Notes: generated by a model not told the origin, from the sequence alone. Positions 27,312 to 35,202 are shown, counted from the first letter of the stretch. The stretch is DNA of 36,031 nt from Alphaproteobacteria bacterium (GCA_026400755.1 JAPLOM010000063.1:24333-60363); one strand, 5' to 3'. Numbers and translations are program-made.

Positions 27312-28541
27312 TTAATCCGTCATCGCGATGGCTTCGAACTCGACCGTCATGCCGTCATAGGCCAGATGCGGCACGGGCACGCCGGTGGAGGCGGGGCCGG
27401 GCTTCTTGAAATACGTCGAGCGCACGTTGACGTTGCCGTGCAGCTCGTCCGGCCCGTCCTTGCCTTTGTAGTAGGCGTTCATCTTCACCACGTCCTTGAA
27501 GTTGAGGCCGTAGTGGGAGAGGACGCGTCCGACATAGTCCATGCACATCTTGGACTGCTTCGGCATGTCGTTCGCGTCCAGCACCTCGCCCTTGTCGTTG
27601 AGCGGCGCTTGGCCCGCGACGAAAACCATGTTGCCGCACTGCAGACCGTGCTGGAACGGCAGGTGCAACTTCGGCCAGTCCCAGTGGTTCTTCAACCAAA
27701 CCTTTTTCTTGGGCAATTTCTTGCCGTCTTCGCCCAGCATGGCCCAGGCATCCATCTGGAAGCGCGCGCCGCGCGGCGCGACGGTGGCCAATGAGATGCC
27801 CGTGGCCGAAGGGCCGGGGTCGGGGAAGAATTCCTTGCGCAGTCTCGCGCTCTTCTCCCACTCCTCGACCGTACCGCCCGCCACGTACCAGGTGTTCAGC
27901 TTCACCACGTCGGTCTGATCGGCGCCGAACGCCTGCAGAACTTGCAGAAGATTGTTCTGCACGACGCGCGCCTGCTCGACCGTGTCGTTCGGGTGCAAAA
28001 CGGCTCCCTTTCGGTCGCGGGCCTTGATGCCACTGGTGAAGATCATCTGTCCGGCGCGCACGCCGTGGACGAAGGGGCGGCCCAGGTCTTCGAAGTCGGG
28101 CAGGGCGGCGGCCAGCTTCGTGATGCGCTTTCCGTCCGGACGGCGCATGGCGTAGGTGTCGATCTCGACCATCATGCCGGGATAGGCCAGGTGCGCCAGC
28201 GGCACGAAGCCGATGGCGATGGGGCTGTCGACGATGCCGACCTGCTTGGCGATCTCGGCGCGGTACGCATCCTCGTCCACGCTGCCGTCGGTCTTGTAGA
28301 AGACCACCAGCTTGACGATGTCTTCGCAGTCCGCGCCCAGCTCGCCCAGGATGCGCTTGATGTGGCCGACGGAGACTTCCGTCTGGGCATAGAGGTCGTT
28401 CGGATGCTGGACCTCGCCGTTGCCCTTCATGTCCACCTGGCCGGCCAGGATGATCATGTCGCCCGCGCGTACGCCCATGCTGTAGGGGATCTCGACCTTC
28501 AGGCTCCAATGGCCGGACGGATAGGCGAATTTGCGCGGCAT
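27312..28541 (-). CDS. Triple RidA-domain protein A
   Basis: The 409-residue protein holds three RidA (YjgF/YER057c/UK114) domains in a row: about 17-132, 156-268 and 294-408. Each has a G-x-M-I/V-F/I-x-x-G strand, a Q-T-x-x-x-x-x-N/V helix, a V-V-K-L/M strand and a final V-E-I/F-x-A-x-A-M. Single-domain RidA forms trimers, so this chain could fold as a one-piece trimer. The arginine of RidA imine deaminases (in P-x-R-x-x-V) is absent from all three domains, where the loop reads D-S-P-I-A-I-G, G-P-S-A-T-G and G-P-A-S-T-G. So deaminase action is unlikely or uses other residues. I chose the ATG at 28541 because GGGGAGGAG precedes it. It is divergent from the ABM-like pair. Confidence 0.85.
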   Translation of the reverse strand: MPRKFAYPSGHWSLKVEIPYSMGVRAGDMIILAGQVDMKGNGEVQHPNDLYAQTEVSVGHIKRILGELGADCEDIVKLVVFYKTDGSVDEDAYRAEIAKQVGIVDSPIAIGFVPLAHLAYPGMMVEIDTYAMRRPDGKRITKLAAALPDFEDLGRPFVHGVRAGQMIFTSGIKARDRKGAVLHPNDTVEQARVVQNNLLQVLQAFGADQTDVVKLNTWYVAGGTVEEWEKSARLRKEFFPDPGPSATGISLATVAPRGARFQMDAWAMLGEDGKKLPKKKVWLKNHWDWPKLHLPFQHGLQCGNMVFVAGQAPLNDKGEVLDANDMPKQSKMCMDYVGRVLSHYGLNFKDVVKMNAYYKGKDGPDELHGNVNVRSTYFKKPGPASTGVPVPHLAYDGMTVEFEAIAMTD

Positions 28542-28586
28542 GTGCTCCTCCCCTGACATGGACGGGAAACCTTAGACACCGTGACC

Positions 28587-28615
28587 GGCCGCCACAACCT
28601 TGTTAGGTTGCGGCC
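28587..28615. promoter_or_regulatory. Inverted repeat in the divergent RidA-A / ABM1 intergenic region
   Basis: Arms CAACCT (28595-28600) and AGGTTG (28605-28610) surround TGTT, extended by GGCCG on the left (after a three-base bulge) and CGGCC on the right. It lies midway between two divergent start codons, fitting an operator or a leader hairpin for the ABM1 message. No T-run follows, so it is not a terminator. Confidence 0.4.
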
Positions 28616-28644
28616 CTGTGCTCGCGATCCCAGGGGGAAACGCC

Positions 28645-29232
28645 ATGTACGCACGGCTCAATTATGTTGGGCTCAAGCCCGAGCTGATGACTGAATTGAA
28701 GGCGTTCTGGCGCGAGCGCGTCGGCGCCTACAAGGGACTGACGAAAGGGCACCTGCTGCTCGACGGCGACACCGGCTGGTCGCTGTCGGTCGTCTTGTTC
28801 GACAGCGAGGCGTCCATGCACGAGAACACCTATTCCACGCTTCAGGGCGTGGCCAAGGACGCGACTCGCTTCCGCACCTCGGAGCCGGAGGTCCATATGC
28901 GTGAGGTGCTCGCGCACCTGCAGGGCCATGCGGGAAAGATCGGCTATGCCCGTGTGGTGGACATGGAGATGAAACTGAAGGACGTGGATGACGCCGCGGC
29001 AACCTGGCCGGCCCTGGTCGGCACCGGTAAGAGCGAAGCGGGTTTCCGCCACGCCTATTTCTGCGGCGACCGGAAAACGGGAAAAATCGCCTCGGTTACG
29101 TTCTGGGGCTCCAAGGCGGACGCCAACGAATCCAGCGGCACTTTCCAGAAGGCGCTTCAGCCGCACAAGGCGCTGATGACGGCGCCGCCCAAGATCACGC
29201 ACTGGGATGTGGTGGTCGTCGTCGGCGGGTGA
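28645..29232 (+). CDS. Two-domain ABM-like (dimeric alpha/beta barrel) protein 1
   Basis: The 195-residue protein seems to be an internal duplication. Residues 1-60 (MYARLNYVGLKPELMTELKAFW ... L-S-V-V-L-F-D-S) and 100-160 (Y-A-R-V-V-D-M-E-M ... K-I-A-S-V-T-F-W-G-S-K-A-D-A) each follow the strand-helix-strand-strand order of antibiotic-biosynthesis-monooxygenase or stress-responsive alpha/beta-barrel domains. It ends in T-H-W-D-V-V-V-V-V. Such domains normally pair as dimers; here two are fused. No catalytic residue set is recognised. A GGGGGA site precedes the ATG. It is a tandem paralogue of the next gene and is enclosed by two triple-RidA genes on the opposite strand. Confidence 0.65.
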   Translation: MYARLNYVGLKPELMTELKAFWRERVGAYKGLTKGHLLLDGDTGWSLSVVLFDSEASMHENTYSTLQGVAKDATRFRTSEPEVHMREVLAHLQGHAGKIGYARVVDMEMKLKDVDDAAATWPALVGTGKSEAGFRHAYFCGDRKTGKIASVTFWGSKADANESSGTFQKALQPHKALMTAPPKITHWDVVVVVGG

Positions 29233-29278
29233 TGCGCCCGTCGCCGCCGATGTGAATCAAAGCAAAGAGGAAGAATCG

Positions 29279-29872
29279 ATGTACGCACGCCTGAACTATG
29301 TCGGCATGAAGCCCGAACTGATGGAGGAGCTGAAGCCGTTCTGGCGCGCGCGCGTCGAGGAGTTCAGCAGGGTCGAGAAGGGTTATTTCCTTCTGGAAGA
29401 GGGCAACCGGGCCTGGACGCTGTCGGTCGTTCTGTTCGAGAGCAAGAGCGCGATGGACGCCAATACCCATAACACGCTAGGCGGCGTGGCCCAGCAGGCC
29501 GCCCGCTTCCGCACCACCGAACCCGACCTGCATCCGCGTGAGGTGCTGGCCCACGTGCCGGGACATGCGGGCAAGACTGGCTATGCCCGCGTCGCCGAGG
29601 TCGAATTCAATCCCAAGGACGTAGACGAGGCGTCTGCCATCTGGCCGAGTTCAATCGACGCCTATCAGGCCGAAGCGGGCTTCCGTCATGCTTACTTTTG
29701 CGGTGACCGGGGGACGGGGCGTGTGGCCTCGATCTCGTTCTGGGCTTCCAAGGCCGATGCCGAGGCCAACGAGGCCAGCGGCGCGTTCGTGGCGGCGATG
29801 GCGCCGCACAAGGCATTGATGACCGCAAAGCCGAAGATCACCCATTGGGACGTGGTGGTCGTGGTCGGCTGA
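29279..29872 (+). CDS. Two-domain ABM-like protein 2 (paralogue of the preceding gene)
   Basis: The 197-residue product aligns along its whole length with the preceding gene: MYARLNYVGMKPELMEELKPFW at the start, R-F-R-T-T-E-P, R-E-V-L-A-H, G-H-A-G-K-T-G-Y-A-R-V, A-G-F-R-H-A-Y-F-C-G-D-R and a K-I-T-H-W-D-V-V-V-V-V-G end. Most residues are the same, pointing to a fairly recent tandem duplication. It shows the same two-domain pattern. A GAGGA site lies eight bases before the ATG. Its stop is four bases from the stop of the convergent triple-RidA gene B. The function is not known. Confidence 0.65.
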   Translation: MYARLNYVGMKPELMEELKPFWRARVEEFSRVEKGYFLLEEGNRAWTLSVVLFESKSAMDANTHNTLGGVAQQAARFRTTEPDLHPREVLAHVPGHAGKTGYARVAEVEFNPKDVDEASAIWPSSIDAYQAEAGFRHAYFCGDRGTGRVASISFWASKADAEANEASGAFVAAMAPHKALMTAKPKITHWDVVVVVG

Positions 29873-29876
29873 CGCC

Positions 29877-31082
29877 TTAGTCGGTCATCGCCAGCACTTC
29901 GACCGACAGCATCGCACCGGGAAAGGCCAAGGCGGGCACGGGCACGCCCGTCGAGGCCGGCCCAGGCTTGGCGTAGTAGGTCGAGCGGATGTTCAGGTTG
30001 GCGTGCAAATCGTGCGGCGTCGGCCCGCCGACATAGAAGATGTTGGTCTTCACGACCTGGCCGAAATCCACGCCGAACTCGCCGAGCAGCGCCTTGATGT
30101 CGCCCATCACGCGGTGGGTCTGCTTTTCGACGTCCTTCGGATACGCGACCGCGCCTTTCGCATCCAGCGGCACCTGGCCGCCAACGAAGATCTTGTCGCC
30201 GCATTGGAGCGCGTGGACGAAAGGTTGCTCGGCGGGCCAGCTCCAATGGCCGCCGGGCCGCAGGGGCTTGCGCGCGAGGCGCTTGCCGTCGCGGCCGCGC
30301 ATGGCGGTGGCCTCGATACGGATACGCGCGCCTTTGGGCGAAAGATGGGGCAGCGGCACGTCGGTGACGATGGGACCGGGTGCCGCGAAGCGGCGCGCGC
30401 GGATGACGGCGATTGTGTCCCAAGCCTCGCGCCCACCGGTGAAATAGATGCTCAGCTTCACCACGTCGGCCAAATCGGCGCCGAGCGCGCCGAGATGCCG
30501 TTCCAGCGCGTCGAACACGGCTTCGGTCTGTTTGGGCAGATCGCCGGGCGCGATGACCGCGCTCGTGGCGTCGCGCGGCTCGATGCTGCCGACATGGATC
30601 GTCTCACCGGCCTGCACGGCGGGCGTGAAAGGCGCGGGCAGCCAGCCGGGCGATGGAGCTGCACGGCGCAGCGTTTCGCCCACCACGGCGACTGCGTCGA
30701 TCTCCACCACCATGCCCGGATAGTAGAAACAGTCGAGCGGGGTCGGCACGATCACGGCCGCGCCGCCGCCCGCCTTCTTCACCATGGCGGCGATGGCGCG
30801 CACATAGGCGTCTTCGTCCACCGATCCGTCGGTCACGTAGAAGACCTGCAGCCGCGTCAGGTCCTTCGGTGCGGCGCCCGCTCTGCCGATCACATCGTAG
30901 GCGTATTCCATCGTCTTTTCGGTCTGCGCCAGCAGATCGTCGGGGCGCATCGGCTTGCCATCCGCATCCAGGTCGCATTGGCCGCAGGTGAAGACCATCT
31001 CGCCGCAGCGGATGGCCTTCGGGTACGGCACCTCGACCTGCATCGACCACAGGCCTTCGGACATGACGTGCTGGCGGCGCAT
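29877..31082 (-). CDS. Triple RidA-domain protein B
   Basis: The 401-residue protein is a distant paralogue of triple RidA A, with domains at about 18-134, 150-262 and 284-400. The third domain is the most conserved between the two (N-I-R-S-T-Y-Y/F-x-K-P-G-P-A-S-T-G-V-P-V-P). As in protein A, none of the three domains has the deaminase arginine; the loops read G-G-G-A-A-V-I-V-P, G-P-I-V-T-D-V and G-P-A-S-T-G-V. The ATG at 31082 starts 10 bases after the amidohydrolase stop; an in-frame ATG at 31064 is the alternative. It is the last gene of the DUF1185/hydrolase/amidohydrolase operon. Confidence 0.85.
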   Translation of the reverse strand: MRRQHVMSEGLWSMQVEVPYPKAIRCGEMVFTCGQCDLDADGKPMRPDDLLAQTEKTMEYAYDVIGRAGAAPKDLTRLQVFYVTDGSVDEDAYVRAIAAMVKKAGGGAAVIVPTPLDCFYYPGMVVEIDAVAVVGETLRRAAPSPGWLPAPFTPAVQAGETIHVGSIEPRDATSAVIAPGDLPKQTEAVFDALERHLGALGADLADVVKLSIYFTGGREAWDTIAVIRARRFAAPGPIVTDVPLPHLSPKGARIRIEATAMRGRDGKRLARKPLRPGGHWSWPAEQPFVHALQCGDKIFVGGQVPLDAKGAVAYPKDVEKQTHRVMGDIKALLGEFGVDFGQVVKTNIFYVGGPTPHDLHANLNIRSTYYAKPGPASTGVPVPALAFPGAMLSVEVLAMTD

Positions 31083-31092
31083 AACGGACAAC

Positions 31093-31941
31093 TCAGCCTT
31101 CCGGCCAGAGCAGTTCGATGGGGCGGCGGTAGATAATGTCCTCGATGATCTCGGACGGGAATTTCGGCATCGCGACGCCGGGGCCCCAGTCGTTGATGGC
31201 ACGGAAGGAATCCATCGCCTGCTGCGTCGTCTGGATCGGGAAGTCCGAACCAAACAGGATCTGGTCGGTCACTTTGTAATCCAGCGCCAACATCAGCGCG
31301 TTGTAGCACTGCCACTTGCGGTAATAGCGGGCGGAGAGGTCGGTGAAGATCTGCTTGTGCTTGCGCAGCAGGACGACGGTCTCGCCGGTCCAGGGCTGGC
31401 CGATATGGGCCACGATCATGCGTAGCTTGGGGAACTCGCGGCCGATCTTGTCGAGCAGGATCGGGTTACCCCATTCCAGCATGGACTTGGCGGCATAGGC
31501 GGCGGACTGGTGCCACAGAAGCGGCACCTTGAGCCGTTCAGCCACTTTGTAGACGCGCATGGCCGTGTCGCACCACGGATCGAAGCCGGCATAGACGGGC
31601 GACAGCTTGATGCCCTTCACGCCCAGTTCCTTCACGGCCTGCTCGACTTGGCGCGGCGCCATGGGGTCGGTGCAGTCGATGCCCATGAAGGGATAGGCGC
31701 GGCCCGGAAAGCGCGCGCAGTACTGGGTCACGAAGTCGTTGGGCACGCGGATGCCAAGCTGGTTGTGACGCAGGGCCAGGACGACGAACTTCTCCGCCGT
31801 GCCCGCGACCAGCTTCTCGTGCGCGGGCGGACTCGCGTCCATCTGCCCGCCGGTACGCGAGCCCATCTCCTCGCGTGATTCTTCGCCCAGATGCTCGGGC
31901 AGCCACAGATTGGTGTGCCAGTCGATCAGGCAATCGGTCAT
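31093..31941 (-). CDS. Amidohydrolase-2 family TIM-barrel protein
   Basis: The 282-residue protein resembles the ACMSD-like amidohydrolase 2 group, whose members decarboxylate or hydrolyse small acids. It has I-D-W-H-T-N-L-W (His9, Asn11), L-L-W-H-Q (His144), I-V-A-H-I-G (His179) and F-G-S-D-F-P (Asp233). The usual HxH pair of the first strand is H-T-N here, so one metal ligand is altered. The ATG at 31941 overlaps the hydrolase stop as ATGA, giving tight coupling. With an alpha/beta hydrolase and RidA domains beside it, a role in ring or amide breakdown is plausible but not shown. Confidence 0.82.
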   Translation of the reverse strand: MTDCLIDWHTNLWLPEHLGEESREEMGSRTGGQMDASPPAHEKLVAGTAEKFVVLALRHNQLGIRVPNDFVTQYCARFPGRAYPFMGIDCTDPMAPRQVEQAVKELGVKGIKLSPVYAGFDPWCDTAMRVYKVAERLKVPLLWHQSAAYAAKSMLEWGNPILLDKIGREFPKLRMIVAHIGQPWTGETVVLLRKHKQIFTDLSARYYRKWQCYNALMLALDYKVTDQILFGSDFPIQTTQQAMDSFRAINDWGPGVAMPKFPSEIIEDIIYRRPIELLWPEG

Positions 31942-32726
31942 GGCGGATAGGTCTCCGCGAGAAAGGAGAGAAGGGCTGCGTTCATCTCCGCAACCCCTTC
32001 CATGGGTGCGAGATGGCGCAGTTGGGGCAGGATCTCGAGTTTCGCGTTCGGGATTTCCGCCGCCATCTGTTTTGCCATGCGCGGACTCGAGCCTTTGTCG
32101 TGCTCGGCGGTGATGACCAGCGTCGGACATGAAATGCCGCCGAGCTTGCCGGCCAAATGTGGATCGCCTTCGGCAAAGACGCGATAGGCAGCGGCATACG
32201 CCTTGTGGTCGTTGGTGGTGACGCGCTGGCGCACCATCGCCTCCACCTCCGGATGCGCCCTGCGGAATTCGGGCGTCAGCCAGCGGTCGAGGGCCGCGTC
32301 CACCGTGGCGTTCGGCCCTTCGACGTCGATCGCGTCGGCGCGCGCGATCACGGCGGCGCTCTCTTCCGGCGTACGCTTGTAGACCGCGTTCATGATGACG
32401 GCCGCGCCGAGCCGCTCCGGGTGGGTCAGCGCAAAAGCCTGGGCAATCATGCCACCCAAGGAAAAGCCGACCAGCGCGAACGTCTCCGCGCCGGCCTGAT
32501 CGGCCACGCCACGCACCAGATCGGCGAACAGCGCCAGGCTATAGGGGCCGGGTGGCTTCTCGGTCTGTCCGTGGCCGAGATTGTCGTAGCTGATGACGCG
32601 ATAGCGTTGGGACAGGCCGTCCACCTGGCCCTTCCACATGTGGCGGTCCATGCCCAGCCCGTGGATCAGGATGACGGGCTTGCCCTTGCCGTCCTCCTGC
32701 CACGTCACGTCATAGCGCCGCGCCAT
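31938..32726 (-). CDS. Alpha/beta hydrolase
   Basis: The 262-residue protein has the full alpha/beta hydrolase set: oxyanion H-G-L-G (22-25), nucleophile Ser89 in G-F-S-L-G-G, Asp210 in T-A-E-H-D and His238 in L-R-H-L-A-P. Its overall shape is close to 3-oxoadipate enol-lactonases and to RutD-like hydrolases, but the substrate cannot be fixed from sequence. Its start overlaps the DUF1185 stop by one base and its stop overlaps the amidohydrolase start, so it is the second gene of a four-gene operon. Confidence 0.88.
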   Translation of the reverse strand: MARRYDVTWQEDGKGKPVILIHGLGMDRHMWKGQVDGLSQRYRVISYDNLGHGQTEKPPGPYSLALFADLVRGVADQAGAETFALVGFSLGGMIAQAFALTHPERLGAAVIMNAVYKRTPEESAAVIARADAIDVEGPNATVDAALDRWLTPEFRRAHPEVEAMVRQRVTTNDHKAYAAAYRVFAEGDPHLAGKLGGISCPTLVITAEHDKGSSPRMAKQMAAEIPNAKLEILPQLRHLAPMEGVAEMNAALLSFLAETYPP

Positions 32727-33301
32727 CAGGCGATGCCCATCTCCTTAGCGTCCTGGCGGCGGTCGCCGATGCGCGCGTGCGGGCGACCGCCTTGCGCGCC
32801 GCCGATGGCGATGACGATCTCGTCCGGCCCAGGCGCATCGGGAATCGAGAACTCAAGCGTCAGGAAGTGGGACCGGCGCGGCTCGTCGGTCTTGTGCGTC
32901 ATGGGAATGGTGATCGCGCCACCCGGACCGCTGCGCTTGTTGGAGAAGGAGAGCGGGCTGGTGCCCGCCACTTCGTCGCGGAAGATGTTGCCGAAGCGCA
33001 GTGTGTGGATCAGCGCCGAGGCATGCTCGATCTCGCCGTTGCTGCCCACGTTGGCCGCCTTGCCGTAGGCCTCGATGGCGTCCGCCGAGCCCAGCAGCGG
33101 CACCAGCCGGTCGACCAGAAGGCGTCCCAGCTTGGGTGCGATCTCCAGGATCAGCGGTTTCAGGTCGGCCACGAAGCCCTGCCCCGCCCAGGGATTGCGG
33201 ATCACGGCGGCGGCGGCGGCCATGCGCGGCACCGGATTGGATTCGCGGGCGCCGTCCTTGTGGATGTCCTCGACGTAGGTGACCAGTTTCCGCAGTTCCA
33301 C
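32726..33301 (-). CDS. DUF1185 / amino acid synthesis family protein
   Basis: The 191-residue protein starts at GTG 33301 (VELRKLVTYVEDIHKDG), with AAAGGG seven bases upstream. V-P-R-M-A-A-A-A-A-V-I-R-N-P-W-A-G, G-N-I-F-R-D and S-F-S-N-K-R-S-G-P-G-G are as I recall them from the amino acid synthesis (DUF1185, PF06684) family, whose function is not established. The open frame extends upstream to 33448 but that part is not family-like. It is the first gene of the operon leading to the alpha/beta hydrolase, amidohydrolase and triple RidA B. It is divergent from the protease gene. Confidence 0.78.
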   Translation of the reverse strand: MELRKLVTYVEDIHKDGARESNPVPRMAAAAAVIRNPWAGQGFVADLKPLILEIAPKLGRLLVDRLVPLLGSADAIEAYGKAANVGSNGEIEHASALIHTLRFGNIFRDEVAGTSPLSFSNKRSGPGGAITIPMTHKTDEPRRSHFLTLEFSIPDAPGPDEIVIAIGGAQGGRPHARIGDRRQDAKEMGIA

Positions 33302-33423
33302 GGCGTGCCCTTTCAATGGTGTGACGGTGCGCAGGATAGTCCGGCGGATAAATTGTGCCAAACGCGCCGTCCATCCGGATTTTCGTTGCGGCGGCCGCGG
33401 CCGCACGCGATTCTCCCGGCCTC

Positions 33424-34233
33424 GTGACGACGAAGTCGGGGACGGCATTGCACCGGGGAATGATCTGCGCGTTTGCTCTCGCGGTGCTCTGCGCGAGCTT
33501 TGCGCCCATCCGGGCGGATGATCCGCTGCGCCCCGGCATCAAGGGTGCCGACGATCGGCTGATGGTCGACCCTGTCGGGCCACCGTGGAGTTCGATCGGG
33601 CGCGTGAACCGGACCATTGGCGGATTTTGCACCGGCGTGCTGATCGCGCCGGACAAGGTGCTGACTGCCGCGCATTGCCTGTGGAACGCGCGCACGGATC
33701 GCTGGCTGCAACCTCATTCGGTCAACTTCCTGGCCGGTTACCGTCAAGCCCGCTACATCAAGAATGCCCAGGTTCAGTCCTATGTCCTGGCGCCCGGCGC
33801 CGAGTCGCCGGAGGGCAAGCATGAGCGCAATCCGTCCGCCGATTGGGCCGTCCTGACCCTGACGGAATCCATCGGTCACGCGGTGGGAACCGTGCCCCTG
33901 GCCAATTTCGGGCCGGAGCGCTTCATGGCCGACCAGCAGAAATCGACCATCTACATCCATGCCGGCTACAGCCAGGACAAGGCGCACACGCTGTCGATGC
34001 ACGTGAACTGCCGCATCAAGGGTTTCGCTAAGGACAACGCGTTGGTCCTGCACGATTGCGACGCGACGCGCGGCGATTCCGGTGCGCCGATCCTGGCCAA
34101 GCAGGGCGACCACTATGAGGTGGTGGCGCTGCACGTGGCGACGTTGAATGCCCAGCCCGTTTCCACGGGCCTTGCCGTCTCGGCGGGCTCGATCCTGGCC
34201 GGGCTCGGCAAGGCGAAGCCGCCCACGCCCTAG
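33424..34233 (+). CDS. Secreted trypsin-like serine protease
   Basis: With the start at GTG 33424 the protein is 269 aa and begins with a signal peptide (hydrophobic core M-I-C-A-F-A-L-A-V-L-C-A-S-F-A, cleavage near A-P-I-R-A). The S1 triad is visible: His84 in T-A-A-H-C, Asp140 in S-A-D-W-A-V-L and Ser219 in G-D-S-G-A-P. Cysteine pairs (Cys69/Cys85 and Cys196/Cys212) are placed as in trypsin-like enzymes. Start choice is uncertain: GTG 33355, TTG 33448 (with GGGGA six bases upstream) and ATG 33460 are in frame. The signal peptide favours 33424-33460. It acts in the periplasm or outside the cell; the substrate is unknown. Confidence 0.85.
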   Translation: MTTKSGTALHRGMICAFALAVLCASFAPIRADDPLRPGIKGADDRLMVDPVGPPWSSIGRVNRTIGGFCTGVLIAPDKVLTAAHCLWNARTDRWLQPHSVNFLAGYRQARYIKNAQVQSYVLAPGAESPEGKHERNPSADWAVLTLTESIGHAVGTVPLANFGPERFMADQQKSTIYIHAGYSQDKAHTLSMHVNCRIKGFAKDNALVLHDCDATRGDSGAPILAKQGDHYEVVALHVATLNAQPVSTGLAVSAGSILAGLGKAKPPTP

Positions 34234-34301
34234 CGGCGAACTGGCCGCTGTCATCCGCGAGCGGCATACTGCGGCGGCGCGCGGTAAAGACGGAACGCCA
34301 C

Positions 34302-35192
34302 ATGCGACGGATGCCTGCTCCGCCCAGGACGGTGAGCCTAATCGGCCGGGCGGCTGCCAAGTTCATGATCGACGAAGGCTCGGTCTATTCGGGTCACGTC
34401 GCCTTCTCGACCCTTCTGGCCCTATTTCCCTTCCTGATCTTCGTCACCGCCCTGGCCGCCTTCGTGGGCGCCGCCCAGAAAGCGGACCACTACGTCGTTT
34501 TGCTGGCGACCGTACTGCCCGAGGAAGTCGCGCGTTCCATCGGTCCGACGGTGAAGCAGATCCTCAGCACGCGGCGCGGCAGTGTCTTGACCGTCAGCCT
34601 GATCGGCACCGTGTGGGTGGCGTCGTCCGCCATCGAGGCGCTGCGCATGGCGCTGAACCGTGCCTATGGCGTGCAGCGGAAACGGCATTTCGTTCTGCGC
34701 CGGCTGCAGGGCTTTGGCCTGATGGTCGTGGCCGCCGCGGTGGTGCTGTTGGCCACGATGGCCATCGTGTTGGGGCCATTGATCTGGAAGATCGTGATCC
34801 AGGCCCTGGACGTGCCGCGGACGTGGAAGTTCCTCTATATCGGAGCCCGCCACATCCTGACGCTCACGGCCGTGTTCGCCGCGATCGCGTTCCTCTATCG
34901 CTGGCTGCCCAATGTGCCGCAGCGCTGGCGCCACGTGCTGCCGGGCGCGGTGTTCGCGTCGGTGGCCTGGATCGGGCTTGCCAGCATTTTCTCGGTCTAT
35001 CTGCGCAACATCGGCCAATACAACATGGTCTATGGCAGCTTGGGAGGCATCATCATCAGCCTGGTGTTCTTCTTTTTCTCCGGGGCGATCTTCATCCTGG
35101 GCGCCGAGGTCAACGGCATCCTGCGCCAGGACGAGATCGACCGGATGCCGCGCGAACAAGCCGCAACGGCGCGCGATGGGAAGATTGTCTAG
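34302..35192 (+). CDS. YihY/BrkB family inner-membrane protein
   Basis: The 296-residue protein has about six transmembrane helices and the family's features: Y-S-G-H-V-A-F-S-T-L-L-A-L-F-P-F in the first helix region, a central R-A-Y-G-V segment, and the C-terminal Y-N-M-V-Y-G-S-L-G-G-I-I-I-S-L-V-F-F-F. The family (once called BrkB or RNase BN by mistake) is of unknown function. The gene follows the protease by 68 bases and ends in a charged cytoplasmic tail. Confidence 0.9.
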   Translation: MRRMPAPPRTVSLIGRAAAKFMIDEGSVYSGHVAFSTLLALFPFLIFVTALAAFVGAAQKADHYVVLLATVLPEEVARSIGPTVKQILSTRRGSVLTVSLIGTVWVASSAIEALRMALNRAYGVQRKRHFVLRRLQGFGLMVVAAAVVLLATMAIVLGPLIWKIVIQALDVPRTWKFLYIGARHILTLTAVFAAIAFLYRWLPNVPQRWRHVLPGAVFASVAWIGLASIFSVYLRNIGQYNMVYGSLGGIIISLVFFFFSGAIFILGAEVNGILRQDEIDRMPREQAATARDGKIV

Positions 35193-35202
35193 AAATTAAG
35201 GG

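Noticed and set aside
19895-33301. The island as a complete Rut pyrimidine operon
   Set aside because: The monooxygenase, amidase and RidA proteins differ from RutA, RutB and RutC (the RidA proteins are triple-domain and lack the arginine). No RutF flavin reductase or RutG transporter is present.
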